64,000 nt of DNA from an uncultured Paracoccaceae bacterium. Its GTDB lineage: Bacteria; Pseudomonadota; Alphaproteobacteria; Rhodobacterales; Rhodobacteraceae. The notes beneath the pieces were generated by a model. It had not been told where the DNA came from, made no database searches, and saw only the letters and a list, made by a program, of their open reading frames with translations. The translations under genes were made by a program, and so were the position numbers. The DNA lies in assembly GCA_947493145.1 (NCBI GenBank), contig CANLPZ010000002.1, positions 1,015,364 to 1,079,363 on the forward strand, given 5' to 3'. Of this stretch, positions 51,717-60,254 are shown in pieces. How positions within the stretch are numbered: the first letter of the stretch is position 1; each line of letters opens with the position of its first letter.

Positions 51717-52910
51717 ATGGTTTCGAAACTCCCGCTTAAACATTTGTTCCAACTGCCAGAAGGCGTCATTTACCTTGATGGAAATTCGCTTGGGCCATTG
51801 CCGACAACTGTGCCTGACCATGTGGGCGCGGCTGTGACAGATCAATGGGGCAACATGTTGATCCGCGGATGGAACGATGCCGGCTGGATGGCGATGCCGA
51901 CGCAATTGGGCGACCGGATTGGCGCATTAATTGGCGCACCGAAAGGAAGCGTTGTTGTTGGTGACACCTTATCGATCAAAGTCTACCAAGCACTTGCCGC
52001 AGCGATCGAAAGGGTGCCGGACCGAAAGGTGGTTCTGTCTGACACCGGCAATTTTCCGACCGATTTATATATGGCCAAGGGATTGTTGGATCGTTTGGGG
52101 CAGGGACATGAATTGCGCACTGTCGCACCACAGGATGTTGCGGCGGCAATAACCGACGACGTTGCAGTGGTCCTGTTGACCGAAGTGGATTACCGCACAG
52201 GCCGCAAACACGACATGGCGGCCATTACAAAGCGCGCGCAGGACCAAGGCGCCGTGGTGATTTGGGACCTTGCCCATTCGGCGGGGGCGATTGAGGTTGA
52301 TTTGACAGCGTGTGGCGCGGAATTCGCGGTTGGATGCACCTATAAATACCTGAACGGCGGCCCCGGTGCACCTGCATTCATTTACGTTCGACCAGATTTG
52401 ATTGATCAAGTCGATCCCGCACTTGCGGGGTGGCTAGGCCATGCAGCGCCGTTTGATTTTGATTTGGAATACCGTGCAGGTGATGGGATCGAACGTATGC
52501 GGGTTGGCACGCCGCCGGTGATACAAATGGCCGCTTTGGCGAAATCACTTGACGCGTTTGATCAAGTATCGATGCGTGAAATTCGTTTGAAATCAGCTAC
52601 TTTGAGCGATTTGTTCATTGAATTGGTTGAGGCGAAATGCCCGATGTTGACACTGCATTCACCACGCGATGCGGCGGAACGCGGCAGCCAAGTGTCCTTT
52701 GCCTTTGATCATGGGTATGCGGCGATGCAGGCGCTCATTGCACGTGGTGTCATTGGTGATTTTCGTGCGCCAAATGTAATGCGATTTGGGTTCACGCCAC
52801 TTTATATTGACGAGACTGACGTGACCCGCGCTGTTGATATTTTGGCGGATATTTTGGCCAGCAAAATTTATGAGGCCCCAGAATACCAGACAAAGTCGCG
52901 GGTGACCTGA
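51717..52910 (+). CDS. kynU: Kynureninase
   Basis: PLP enzyme that cleaves kynurenine to anthranilate and alanine (or 3-hydroxykynurenine) in tryptophan breakdown, 397 aa. YLDGNSLGPLP at the N-terminus, WDLAHSAGAIEVDL and the PLP lysine in GCTYKYLNGGPGAPAFIYV (about residue 223) are typical. The gene stands alone; kynA and kynB are not in the window. The ATG at 51717 is preceded by AGGTGATCC. Confidence 0.95.
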   Translation: MVSKLPLKHLFQLPEGVIYLDGNSLGPLPTTVPDHVGAAVTDQWGNMLIRGWNDAGWMAMPTQLGDRIGALIGAPKGSVVVGDTLSIKVYQALAAAIERVPDRKVVLSDTGNFPTDLYMAKGLLDRLGQGHELRTVAPQDVAAAITDDVAVVLLTEVDYRTGRKHDMAAITKRAQDQGAVVIWDLAHSAGAIEVDLTACGAEFAVGCTYKYLNGGPGAPAFIYVRPDLIDQVDPALAGWLGHAAPFDFDLEYRAGDGIERMRVGTPPVIQMAALAKSLDAFDQVSMREIRLKSATLSDLFIELVEAKCPMLTLHSPRDAAERGSQVSFAFDHGYAAMQALIARGVIGDFRAPNVMRFGFTPLYIDETDVTRAVDILADILASKIYEAPEYQTKSRVT

Positions 52911-52912
52911 TC

Positions 52913-53884
52913 TTATCCGTGGCTTTGAACAAGGTGGTTTGCGCAACCAGTTAGCGCGGCATAATCGTCTTGAACAACGGTCACGCTGAAATTGCCCATG
53001 AACCCAGCAAATCGTCCCTTGTCTCGGAACGCGTCCAAGAACCCGAATTCAACCAAATAGGGGGCAAAAGCATTCGCAACACCGCCGACCAAATAGACAC
53101 CGCCAAAGGGCAGGTGGATAAGCGACAGGTTGCCAGCCACGGTTCCTAAAACGCGCGCGAATGTTTTTGCGGCGTCCACCGCGCGTGGATCTGACCCGTC
53201 GGCACAGGAGGCCATAATGTCGGCGGCCTTTTTCTCTTCGGGGGTTCCGGCTTCGTGTCCAAGCCACGCATAAACACGTTCAAGCCCACGACCGGATAAA
53301 ACATCCTCAACCGCGGGAAACCCATGGGCAGTTTCAACAAATTGGCACAGACGCAATTCAGCTTCTGTCCGGATCGGAAGGTTCGCGTGACCTGCTTCGG
53401 ATGGGGTGACCAACCGTCCTGTGTTTTCGTCGAACACAGCCGCCGCGTTAAACCCAGTGCCTACGCCGATTACCAATTTGGTCGCAGCGTCGCTGGCTGA
53501 TGGACCGTCACAAACATTCGCCAAATTATCGTTGGAAATATGGCCGATTGCGTGTCCTTGGGCTTGAAGATCGTTCAAAATCGCGGTGTGTTCGGAATTT
53601 GTTGCACGTTTCAATGTATCGCTGTCGATGGTCCAATCCAAATTGGTCATCGTGCCAACACCATCGCGCACAGGACCCGCCAGCGCAACACAGGCGGCAA
53701 TCGGGTCAACGTTGTCTTCGTCGGCGATGTAGCGGCGTAACACCGTTTCCAAACCGACGAAGTCTTCGTTGCGATAACGCCGTATCGTTTCCGGTAACAA
53801 CGCCGCCCCGTCCGCCAAGGCCACGCGGGTATTGGTCCCGCCAATATCAGCAACAAGCGAAAGGGAATTTTTGGGATGCGGCAT
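52913..53884 (-). CDS. glk: Glucokinase
   Basis: ATP-dependent glucokinase, 323 aa. The phosphate-binding VADIGGTNTRVALADG is at residues 11-26, the catalytic Asp region AILNDLQAQGHAI is near residue 100, and VIGVGTGFNAA follows. It is the last gene of the leftward aglR-bglA-glk operon and phosphorylates glucose released by the glucosidases of this locus. It ends 2 bp from the convergent kynU stop. Confidence 0.93.
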   Translation of the reverse strand: MPHPKNSLSLVADIGGTNTRVALADGAALLPETIRRYRNEDFVGLETVLRRYIADEDNVDPIAACVALAGPVRDGVGTMTNLDWTIDSDTLKRATNSEHTAILNDLQAQGHAIGHISNDNLANVCDGPSASDAATKLVIGVGTGFNAAAVFDENTGRLVTPSEAGHANLPIRTEAELRLCQFVETAHGFPAVEDVLSGRGLERVYAWLGHEAGTPEEKKAADIMASCADGSDPRAVDAAKTFARVLGTVAGNLSLIHLPFGGVYLVGGVANAFAPYLVEFGFLDAFRDKGRFAGFMGNFSVTVVQDDYAALTGCANHLVQSHG

Positions 53885-53893
53885 GTCGAACCT

Positions 53894-55216
53894 TTATTGT
53901 GTTAGCGCTAACTTAATCGCTTCATAAGACGCTTTTGGGGTGCGCTGCAAGGTGTCAAAGTCAACATGAACAAGCCCAAAGCGTTTTTCATACCCCAAGG
54001 CCCATTCGTAATTGTCTAACAGCGACCAGACATAATAGCCTTTGAGTGGAACACCGTCGTCCATGGCGCGTTTCGCGGCGGCGAAATGTTGGTTTAGAAA
54101 ATCGATTCGCATGGGGTCATTCACGATACCATCCGATAAGACATCGCCATTCGCCATGCCATTTTCGGTGACATAGATCGGCAAGCCTTTGGTGTATTCC
54201 CGATGCGTGCGGGTCAAGAATTCGTACAAACCGTCGGGATAGATTTCCCACCCCATTTGCGTTTTGTCTAATGGGCCTTCGACACCTTCGAGATTTGGCC
54301 ATGCGCCATCGATGTGTTTGATGTTTGCACGGGTGTAGTAATTGATCCCGCAGAAATCGACAGGGGCACCGATTAAGTCAAAATCATCCTGCCACCCCTT
54401 TGGCATATGCGGCTCTAGACCTTCCATAATCAGGGCAGGGTATTCTTTTTTGAAAATACCCCCCATGAAAAACCGATTGTATATTGCATCGTAACGAGCG
54501 GCGGCTTCGACGTTTTGGGGCTGGTCGTCAACAGGATTTGAATATTCAAAGTTACACACAGCGCCAAGGTTCGTCAGGCCAAGACCGCGCATCCGTTCGA
54601 TCGCCGTGCCATGCGCGCGCATAATGTTGTGCATTGCGTAGGCTGTCGCGCGAATATCGCGCAATCCGGGGGCGTGATGGCCCAAGAAATGCGAAAGCCA
54701 CCCAACGCACCACGGTTCATTGATGGTTGCCACAGAAAACATGCGATCGCCCAAGCGTTTCATCACAACGTCGGTAAAATCACCAAACCAATTGGCGATA
54801 TCTGGATTGCGCCATCCCCCAAGATCCGCCAATGCAGAGGGCAATTCCCAATGGTACAGGGTCGCCGCTGGTTTGATGCCCCGTTCCAGCATGGCATCGG
54901 TTAGACGGTCGTAATAATCCAACCCTTCCTCGTTTACGGCACCTTTGCCCTCTGGCAAAACGCGCGCCCAGCTGGTTGAAAACCGATAGGTGTCGAACCC
55001 AGCGTTGGCCACCAAATCAAAATCTTCTTCATAACGGTGGTAATGGTCACAAGCCGTTTGCCCATGTTCTTGTCGTACAACATTTTCACCTGTTTCGGCG
55101 AAGCTGTCCCAATGGGTTGGGCCCGCGCCGCCAAATCCGTGGCCTTCGATTTGATAGGATGATGTTGCCGCGCCAAACAAAAAATCTGACGGGAAATCGG
55201 AGCGTTTGAAATTCAT
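53894..55216 (-). CDS. Beta-glucosidase, glycoside hydrolase family 1
   Basis: GH1 enzyme of 440 aa that hydrolyses beta-glucosides, presumably in the cytoplasm as no signal peptide is seen. The N-terminal FPSDFLFGAATSSYQIEG, the acid/base Glu in VATINEPWC (about residue 167) and the nucleophile Glu in IYVTENGMA (about residue 351) are intact. It lies between aglR and glk (1-bp and 9-bp gaps), so its expression is tied to the AglR-type regulator, joining beta- and alpha-glucoside use. Confidence 0.93.
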   Translation of the reverse strand: MNFKRSDFPSDFLFGAATSSYQIEGHGFGGAGPTHWDSFAETGENVVRQEHGQTACDHYHRYEEDFDLVANAGFDTYRFSTSWARVLPEGKGAVNEEGLDYYDRLTDAMLERGIKPAATLYHWELPSALADLGGWRNPDIANWFGDFTDVVMKRLGDRMFSVATINEPWCVGWLSHFLGHHAPGLRDIRATAYAMHNIMRAHGTAIERMRGLGLTNLGAVCNFEYSNPVDDQPQNVEAAARYDAIYNRFFMGGIFKKEYPALIMEGLEPHMPKGWQDDFDLIGAPVDFCGINYYTRANIKHIDGAWPNLEGVEGPLDKTQMGWEIYPDGLYEFLTRTHREYTKGLPIYVTENGMANGDVLSDGIVNDPMRIDFLNQHFAAAKRAMDDGVPLKGYYVWSLLDNYEWALGYEKRFGLVHVDFDTLQRTPKASYEAIKLALTQ

Positions 55217-55217
55217 A

Positions 55218-56249
55218 TTATCCTCGATTGGGGGCAGGGCCAGTTGACGCGCCCACTGTCAGTTCCGCTTCGAGTAAGCGGGACTTGGGGTTTTCATTGG
55301 GTGAATTAATGATGTCGATCAACATCTGAGCACAAAGTGCGCCGGCATCGCGCACGGATGAACGTGCAGCCGTAAACACGGGGACGCTGTCACCATTGGA
55401 CAAATAAGACAGCATATCGTCATGCGTAACAACTGAAACGTCGCGGCCCATAACCAATCCGGCATCTTGGATCGCGCGTCGAATGCCCAGCGCAGAAATC
55501 AACGAGGCAACCAGAAACGCAGTTGGCGCGTTTTCGGATCGCAGCATTTCTTGGGCGGTTTGATAGCCGTAAACTTCGGTCATTTCGTCGGACCGCATAA
55601 AGCTGGGGTTGGTGGCCACACCGCGTTCTGCCATCGCGCGTTCAAATCCTTTGCGGCGGCGATACGCAAAATCCATGGTTTCCAAACCGTTGATCAATGC
55701 AATGTTGCGATGGCCAAGGTCCAAAAGAAATTCGGTCGCACGTTTGAAGGCGGATGTGTTGTTTACGTCAAGCCATGAATAAGGGAGCGTCTGACCGCTG
55801 GCGCGCCCATGGACCACAAATGGCAGGCCGATTTCATTCAATAGATCGATCCGGCTGTCGTTCATACGTGGACCATGCACGATCAAACCGTCAACATTGC
55901 CTTTGGCTTTGAATTCTCTGTAAACGGATTCTTCGTCACGATCGGGGACGATTGATAGAACCATGTCAAAGCCGTTGCGTGAATAGGTTTCGCCCGCGCC
56001 GGCAATAAAGTCGCCAAAGACGGGGTTTACCATTTCGTGTTTGGTCGACATTGGAATGACATGCCCAATGGCAAGCGCTTGACCTGTCGCGAGGCTTTTG
56101 GCGCGTGTGTTGGGGCTGTAGTTATACTGCTTTGCGGCTTCTAACACGCGTCGACGCGTGGCTTCGTTAACCTCCGGATAACCATTTAGTGCTCGACTCA
56201 CCGTGGTCTGGCTAAGGCCAATCCGGAGTGAGAGTTCTTTGAGGTTCAT
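55218..56249 (-). CDS. aglR: LacI-family transcriptional regulator of alpha-glucoside use
   Basis: LacI-family repressor, 343 aa from the ATG at 56249. The helix-turn-helix is MNLKELSLRIGLSQTTVSRA (residues 1-20) with hinge YSPNTRAKSLATGQ, followed by a periplasmic-binding-protein-like sensor domain. Its position, divergent from aglE, matches aglR of Sinorhizobium-type loci. LacI-type operators lie directly in front of its own start and near the aglE promoter, indicating autoregulation. bglA starts 1 bp after its stop. Confidence 0.9.
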   Translation of the reverse strand: MNLKELSLRIGLSQTTVSRALNGYPEVNEATRRRVLEAAKQYNYSPNTRAKSLATGQALAIGHVIPMSTKHEMVNPVFGDFIAGAGETYSRNGFDMVLSIVPDRDEESVYREFKAKGNVDGLIVHGPRMNDSRIDLLNEIGLPFVVHGRASGQTLPYSWLDVNNTSAFKRATEFLLDLGHRNIALINGLETMDFAYRRRKGFERAMAERGVATNPSFMRSDEMTEVYGYQTAQEMLRSENAPTAFLVASLISALGIRRAIQDAGLVMGRDVSVVTHDDMLSYLSNGDSVPVFTAARSSVRDAGALCAQMLIDIINSPNENPKSRLLEAELTVGASTGPAPNRG

Positions 56250-56262
56250 GGTTTTGACTTTC

Positions 56263-56272
56263 AAACCGCTTT
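56263..56272. promoter_or_regulatory. LacI-type operator in front of aglR
   Basis: AAACCGCTTT, within a broader TTTCAAACCGCTTTCAAA, has the central CG and half-site symmetry of LacI-family operators. It lies 14 bp upstream of the aglR start codon. Confidence 0.5.
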
Positions 56273-56386
56273 CAAATTTTGAAATAAACTACTTTGAGAA
56301 AAGAGGTAGGTCAAAGTTATTTTTTAGTTTCTGCTCATATTTTTATCAAAATTTCCATTGTAAATGTGAAAAAATAGAATTTCCGT

Positions 56387-56437
56387 TTGACAGTGACGCG
56401 TCAATATTACCAGAATGCCATCATTCAAAGCGCTTTG
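56387..56437 (+). promoter_or_regulatory. aglE promoter with palindromic LacI-type operator
   Basis: TTGACA (56387-56392), an 18-bp spacer and CAGAAT (56411-56416) form a sigma-70-like promoter. The perfect 12-bp palindrome CAAAGCGCTTTG (56426-56437) covers the expected transcription start, a classic repression site. A further half-site, GAAAGCGATT, lies at 56449-56458. Confidence 0.6.
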
Positions 56438-56501
56438 GTTCCGATTCCGAAAGCGATTGATAGCAGACTCACCACGTTAATGTGGTCAAAGGGAGAAAAA
56501 G

Positions 56502-57770
56502 ATGAAAACTTCACTGTATATGAGTGCGGCAGCGGTTGCTTTGGCTAGCGCACCTGCATTTGCGGAAGATCTAACAGTATTTGGTCCATGGCTTGGGCCA
56601 GACCAAGAAACAGTCGAAAAAGTTCTTGCTGTTTTTGCGGAAAAATCAGGTCACAACGTCAGCTACGTCGGTTCTGACAGTTTTGAACAACAAATCCTAA
56701 TCGACGCAGAAGCAGGTTCAGCAGCAAACGTTTCTGTCTTCCCACAGCCTGGTCTTGCGGCTGACATGGCAGCGCGTGGATTTCTTGCCCCGTTGAAAGA
56801 CGGAACAGAAGCATGGATCAACGAGAACTATGCAGCTGGTTCATCTTGGGTTGACCTTGGCACATACGCGGACAAAGACGGAAACGACGATCTGTTTGGT
56901 TTCTTCTATAAAGTCGACGTGAAATCATTGGTTTGGTATAGCCCAGAAAACTTCGAAGATGCGGGTTACGACATTCCGACAACTATGGAAGAGCTGAAAG
57001 CACTTTCAGATCAGATCGTTGCAGATGGTGGTACACCATGGTGTATCGGTCTGGGTTCCGGTGGTGCGACAGGTTGGCCTGCGACCGACTGGGTCGAGGA
57101 CCTGATGCTTCGGACACAATCGCCTGCGGATTATGACGCATGGGTTTCGAACGAAATGAAATTTGACGATCCAAAGGTCGTCGCTGCAATCGAAGAATTC
57201 GGTGCATTCGCACGCAATGATGCCTATGTTGCTGGCGGTGCGGGCGCGGTTGCGTCAACCGATTTCCGTGACAGCCCAAAAGGTTTGTTTAGCTCACCAG
57301 CACAGTGTTACATGCACCGTCAGGCGTCCTTTATCCCAGCGTTCTTCCCTGAAGGCACATCCGTGGGCGAAGATGCAGATTTCTTCTACTTCCCAAGCTA
57401 TGCTGAAAAAGAACTTGGTAACCCAGTATTGGGTGCGGGGACACTTTGGGCGATCACCAACGAAAACGATGCAGCACATGATCTGGTCGATTTCTTGAAA
57501 ACACCAGAAGCACATGAAACATGGATGGCGCTTGGTGGGTTCCTAACACCACACAAGGGCATCGATTCATCAAAGTTCGCTGACGAGGCGACCGCTAAGA
57601 TGAATGACATTTTGTTGGCCGCGACAACATTCCGCTTTGACGCATCTGACTTGATGCCAGGTGGTGTTGGCGCCGGTTCATTCTGGACAGGCATGGTTGA
57701 TTATGCAGGTGGCAAAGATGCCGCCGAAGTTGCAGCTGAAATTCAATCCAGCTGGGACGCGTTGAAATAA
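56502..57770 (+). CDS. aglE: Alpha-glucoside ABC transporter substrate-binding protein
   Basis: Periplasmic sugar-binding protein of the AglE type, 422 aa. A signal peptide ends at APAFA (cleavage about residue 21). LTVFGPWLGPDQETVEKVL opens the mature part, and the Trp-rich GGATGWPATDWVEDL loop fits a disaccharide site. GGGAGA precedes the ATG. It begins the aglEFGAK operon and is separated from aglF by 105 bp with two hairpins, so it can be made in excess of the permeases. Confidence 0.95.
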   Translation: MKTSLYMSAAAVALASAPAFAEDLTVFGPWLGPDQETVEKVLAVFAEKSGHNVSYVGSDSFEQQILIDAEAGSAANVSVFPQPGLAADMAARGFLAPLKDGTEAWINENYAAGSSWVDLGTYADKDGNDDLFGFFYKVDVKSLVWYSPENFEDAGYDIPTTMEELKALSDQIVADGGTPWCIGLGSGGATGWPATDWVEDLMLRTQSPADYDAWVSNEMKFDDPKVVAAIEEFGAFARNDAYVAGGAGAVASTDFRDSPKGLFSSPAQCYMHRQASFIPAFFPEGTSVGEDADFFYFPSYAEKELGNPVLGAGTLWAITNENDAAHDLVDFLKTPEAHETWMALGGFLTPHKGIDSSKFADEATAKMNDILLAATTFRFDASDLMPGGVGAGSFWTGMVDYAGGKDAAEVAAEIQSSWDALK

Positions 57771-57788
57771 TCATCGCAGACCTAACAG

Positions 57789-57835
57789 TCATGGCCTGCC
57801 CAGTGCGGGCCATGACCTTTCGGTGCAATTGCACC
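57789..57835 (+). promoter_or_regulatory. Two hairpins between aglE and aglF
   Basis: TCATGGCC (57789-57796) pairs with GGCCATGA (57808-57815), and GGTGCAATTGCACC (57822-57835) is a perfect palindrome followed by a T-rich tail. Such elements after a binding-protein gene usually protect the upstream mRNA or cause partial termination, giving more binding protein than permease. Confidence 0.6.
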
Positions 57836-57875
57836 ATTTGATTTTTCGCGACAAAACAAGGGAGGGACAGCCGTA

Positions 57876-59090
57876 ATGGAAGCAGCGTTGCTTGGTCTTG
57901 CCACTATCATTATTGGGGTCGGGGGATGCCTTGGGTATTTCTTTTTCTCCAATCAAATCCTTGATCGGTTTATTTTTCCAGCCTCTGGCCCGAACGCAGG
58001 TCGAAATATCAATCGCGCCAATATGGTTCGGCCATGGTTGTTTTTATTGCCTGCGCTTGTCGCGCTTGGGTTGTATCTGGCCTATCCTGTTGTCGCCACG
58101 CTTTGGTATTCGGTCACGGACCGCAGCCAAGATAATGCATTCGTGGGCTTTGCAAACTACAGCCAAATGATGTCGGAACCCAAATTTTGGGAAGCGATGC
58201 GCAATAACATGATGTGGTTGATCATCGTGCCTGCAGCGTCCACCGCGATGGGGCTTTTGGTGGCGCAGCTAACCGATCGATTAAAATGGGGCAGCTTTGC
58301 AAAGTCTTTGATTTTTATGCCGATGGCGATTTCGTTTGTTGGCGCCTCTGTGATTTTCAAATTGATCTATGACACGCGTCCCGTCGACCAAGCACAAATT
58401 GGCGTTATGAATGCCGTTTGGTTGCAGTTCGAAGGCGGCATCGGATCATTGATCTTTTTGCGTCTTATTCCCGCGGCACTGTTGCTGTGCGGGGCGGCGA
58501 TTGCCGGATATGTGGCATGGGGACAAATCCAAACTATCCGCGAAAAGGGCCAAGTGGTTTTGCGCGGTTTGGCAGTGGTGCTGCTTGCATGGATCGGTAT
58601 TTCTCTTGCACTGCTTGCGTTTGGCGCTTTGACCAAAACCTTGCCATATGGTGAACCACAAACATGGCTAACCATCCCGGGTTGGAATTCCTTTTTGTTG
58701 ATGATCGTTTTGATTTGGATCCAAACAGGATTTGCCATGGTGATTTTGTCCGCAGCGTTGCGCGGCGTGCCAGAGGAAACGATCGAAGCCGCCATTGTGG
58801 ATGGTGCCAACCCGTTCGAAGTCTTTTTCAAAATTAAGCTTCCACAGATTTCGTCAACCATCGTGGTCGTTTGGACCACAATCACACTGACCGTTCTAAA
58901 GGTCTTTGACATCGTATTCGCAATGACCAACGGCCAGTGGGAAACACAGGTATTGGCCAACTATATGTTCGATAAATTGTTCCGCGCCAATGATTGGGGC
59001 GTGGGATCAGCTGCGGCCATGGTCATCATGTTGCTGGTCAGCCCGATCCTAATCTGGAACGTTTACAACGCCCGCAAGGAGATGCGCTAA
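57876..59090 (+). CDS. aglF: Alpha-glucoside ABC transporter permease AglF
   Basis: MalF-type inner-membrane permease, 404 aa with about eight hydrophobic segments. The permease EAA loop is EETIEAAIVDGANPFEVFFK (about residues 302-321), which contacts the ATPase. GGGAGGGA lies ahead of the ATG at 57876. Its stop overlaps the aglG start by one base. It forms the channel together with AglG. Confidence 0.94.
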   Translation: MEAALLGLATIIIGVGGCLGYFFFSNQILDRFIFPASGPNAGRNINRANMVRPWLFLLPALVALGLYLAYPVVATLWYSVTDRSQDNAFVGFANYSQMMSEPKFWEAMRNNMMWLIIVPAASTAMGLLVAQLTDRLKWGSFAKSLIFMPMAISFVGASVIFKLIYDTRPVDQAQIGVMNAVWLQFEGGIGSLIFLRLIPAALLLCGAAIAGYVAWGQIQTIREKGQVVLRGLAVVLLAWIGISLALLAFGALTKTLPYGEPQTWLTIPGWNSFLLMIVLIWIQTGFAMVILSAALRGVPEETIEAAIVDGANPFEVFFKIKLPQISSTIVVVWTTITLTVLKVFDIVFAMTNGQWETQVLANYMFDKLFRANDWGVGSAAAMVIMLLVSPILIWNVYNARKEMR

Positions 59091-60244
59091 TGGATAATAT
59101 CGCAGGACGTAAATCCGGTCTGTCGTGGGCGGTTAATCTTTCAGTGATCTTTTTGGTGCTGTTGTGGTTGTTTCCAACGGCAGGGTTGTTTGTCAGCTCT
59201 TTCCGGTCCTCTGACCAGATTTCAGCAAACGGTTGGTGGCAATCGATGTTTCCAACCGAACAAAATGTCACTTTGCGTACCGCCGATCCCGACGACGAGG
59301 GCGCCCAAGAATTGGTTGATGGGCTTTACACCGTTCGCGGCAATTTGTTTGACGGCGAAGACACAGCTGACATTTCTGTTTGGGGGTATTCCTCCCGCGC
59401 GATTGATGATTTCACAGTCGGTCAAACGGCCGAAATGAAAGACGGTGAAACCATCACCGTTGAGGCAAATGGCGATTATGTTTGGACATCACCTGAAAAA
59501 TTGACAGGCCGCGGCCAACGGGTGTTCGCAACGGCGACGACGCCACCAAAATTTACGACCGAAAATTATGGAACGGTTCTCAGCGGGTCGGGCACAGATG
59601 GTGCCATGGCTAAGGCGTTTTTGAACACGCTGACCGTGACCATTCCGGCAACCATTATTCCGATCGTGATCGCGGCCTTTGCCGCCTATGCATTGGCATG
59701 GATGCAATTCCCAGGGCGGGCGATTTTGATCGCCATCGTTGTCGGATTGCTGGTGGTTCCATTGCAATTGGCGCTGATCCCGCTCTTGCGTTTGCATTTG
59801 GGGATCGGCATCGGAAAAGGGTATTTGGGGGTCTGGTTGGCACATACGGGGTTCGGATTGCCGCTGGCGATTTATTTGCTGCGCAATTACATGGCCGGTT
59901 TGCCCAAGGATATCATCGAAAACGCCAAAGTGGATGGGGCTACGGACTTTCAGGTCTTTACAAAGATTATCCTCCCGCTGTCGTTTCCAGCCTTGGCAAG
60001 CTTTGCCATCTTCCAATTCCTATGGACGTGGAATGACCTATTGGTGGCCAAGGTGTTCCTGATCGATGCGACAGGTCAAACCACAGTAATGACACAACAA
60101 ATTGTTGAATTGCTGGGAACGCGCGGCGGCAATTGGGAAATTTTGTCGACGGCGGCCTTTGTGTCAATCGCGGTGCCGTTGTTGGTGTTTTTCGCAATGC
60201 AAAAATATTTAGTGCGCGGCCTTTTGGCCGGCTCTGTGAAGTAA
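59090..60244 (+). CDS. aglG: Alpha-glucoside ABC transporter permease AglG
   Basis: MalG-type permease, 384 aa. The ATG at 59090 overlaps the aglF stop by one base; the upstream extension lies inside aglF and is rejected. TM1 (about residues 13-35) is followed by a long periplasmic domain of about 130 aa typical of AglG, then five helices. The EAA loop is KDIIENAKVDGATDFQVFTK (about residues 276-295). Confidence 0.94.
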   Translation: MDNIAGRKSGLSWAVNLSVIFLVLLWLFPTAGLFVSSFRSSDQISANGWWQSMFPTEQNVTLRTADPDDEGAQELVDGLYTVRGNLFDGEDTADISVWGYSSRAIDDFTVGQTAEMKDGETITVEANGDYVWTSPEKLTGRGQRVFATATTPPKFTTENYGTVLSGSGTDGAMAKAFLNTLTVTIPATIIPIVIAAFAAYALAWMQFPGRAILIAIVVGLLVVPLQLALIPLLRLHLGIGIGKGYLGVWLAHTGFGLPLAIYLLRNYMAGLPKDIIENAKVDGATDFQVFTKIILPLSFPALASFAIFQFLWTWNDLLVAKVFLIDATGQTTVMTQQIVELLGTRGGNWEILSTAAFVSIAVPLLVFFAMQKYLVRGLLAGSVK

Positions 60245-60254
60245 GGAAGACAAC

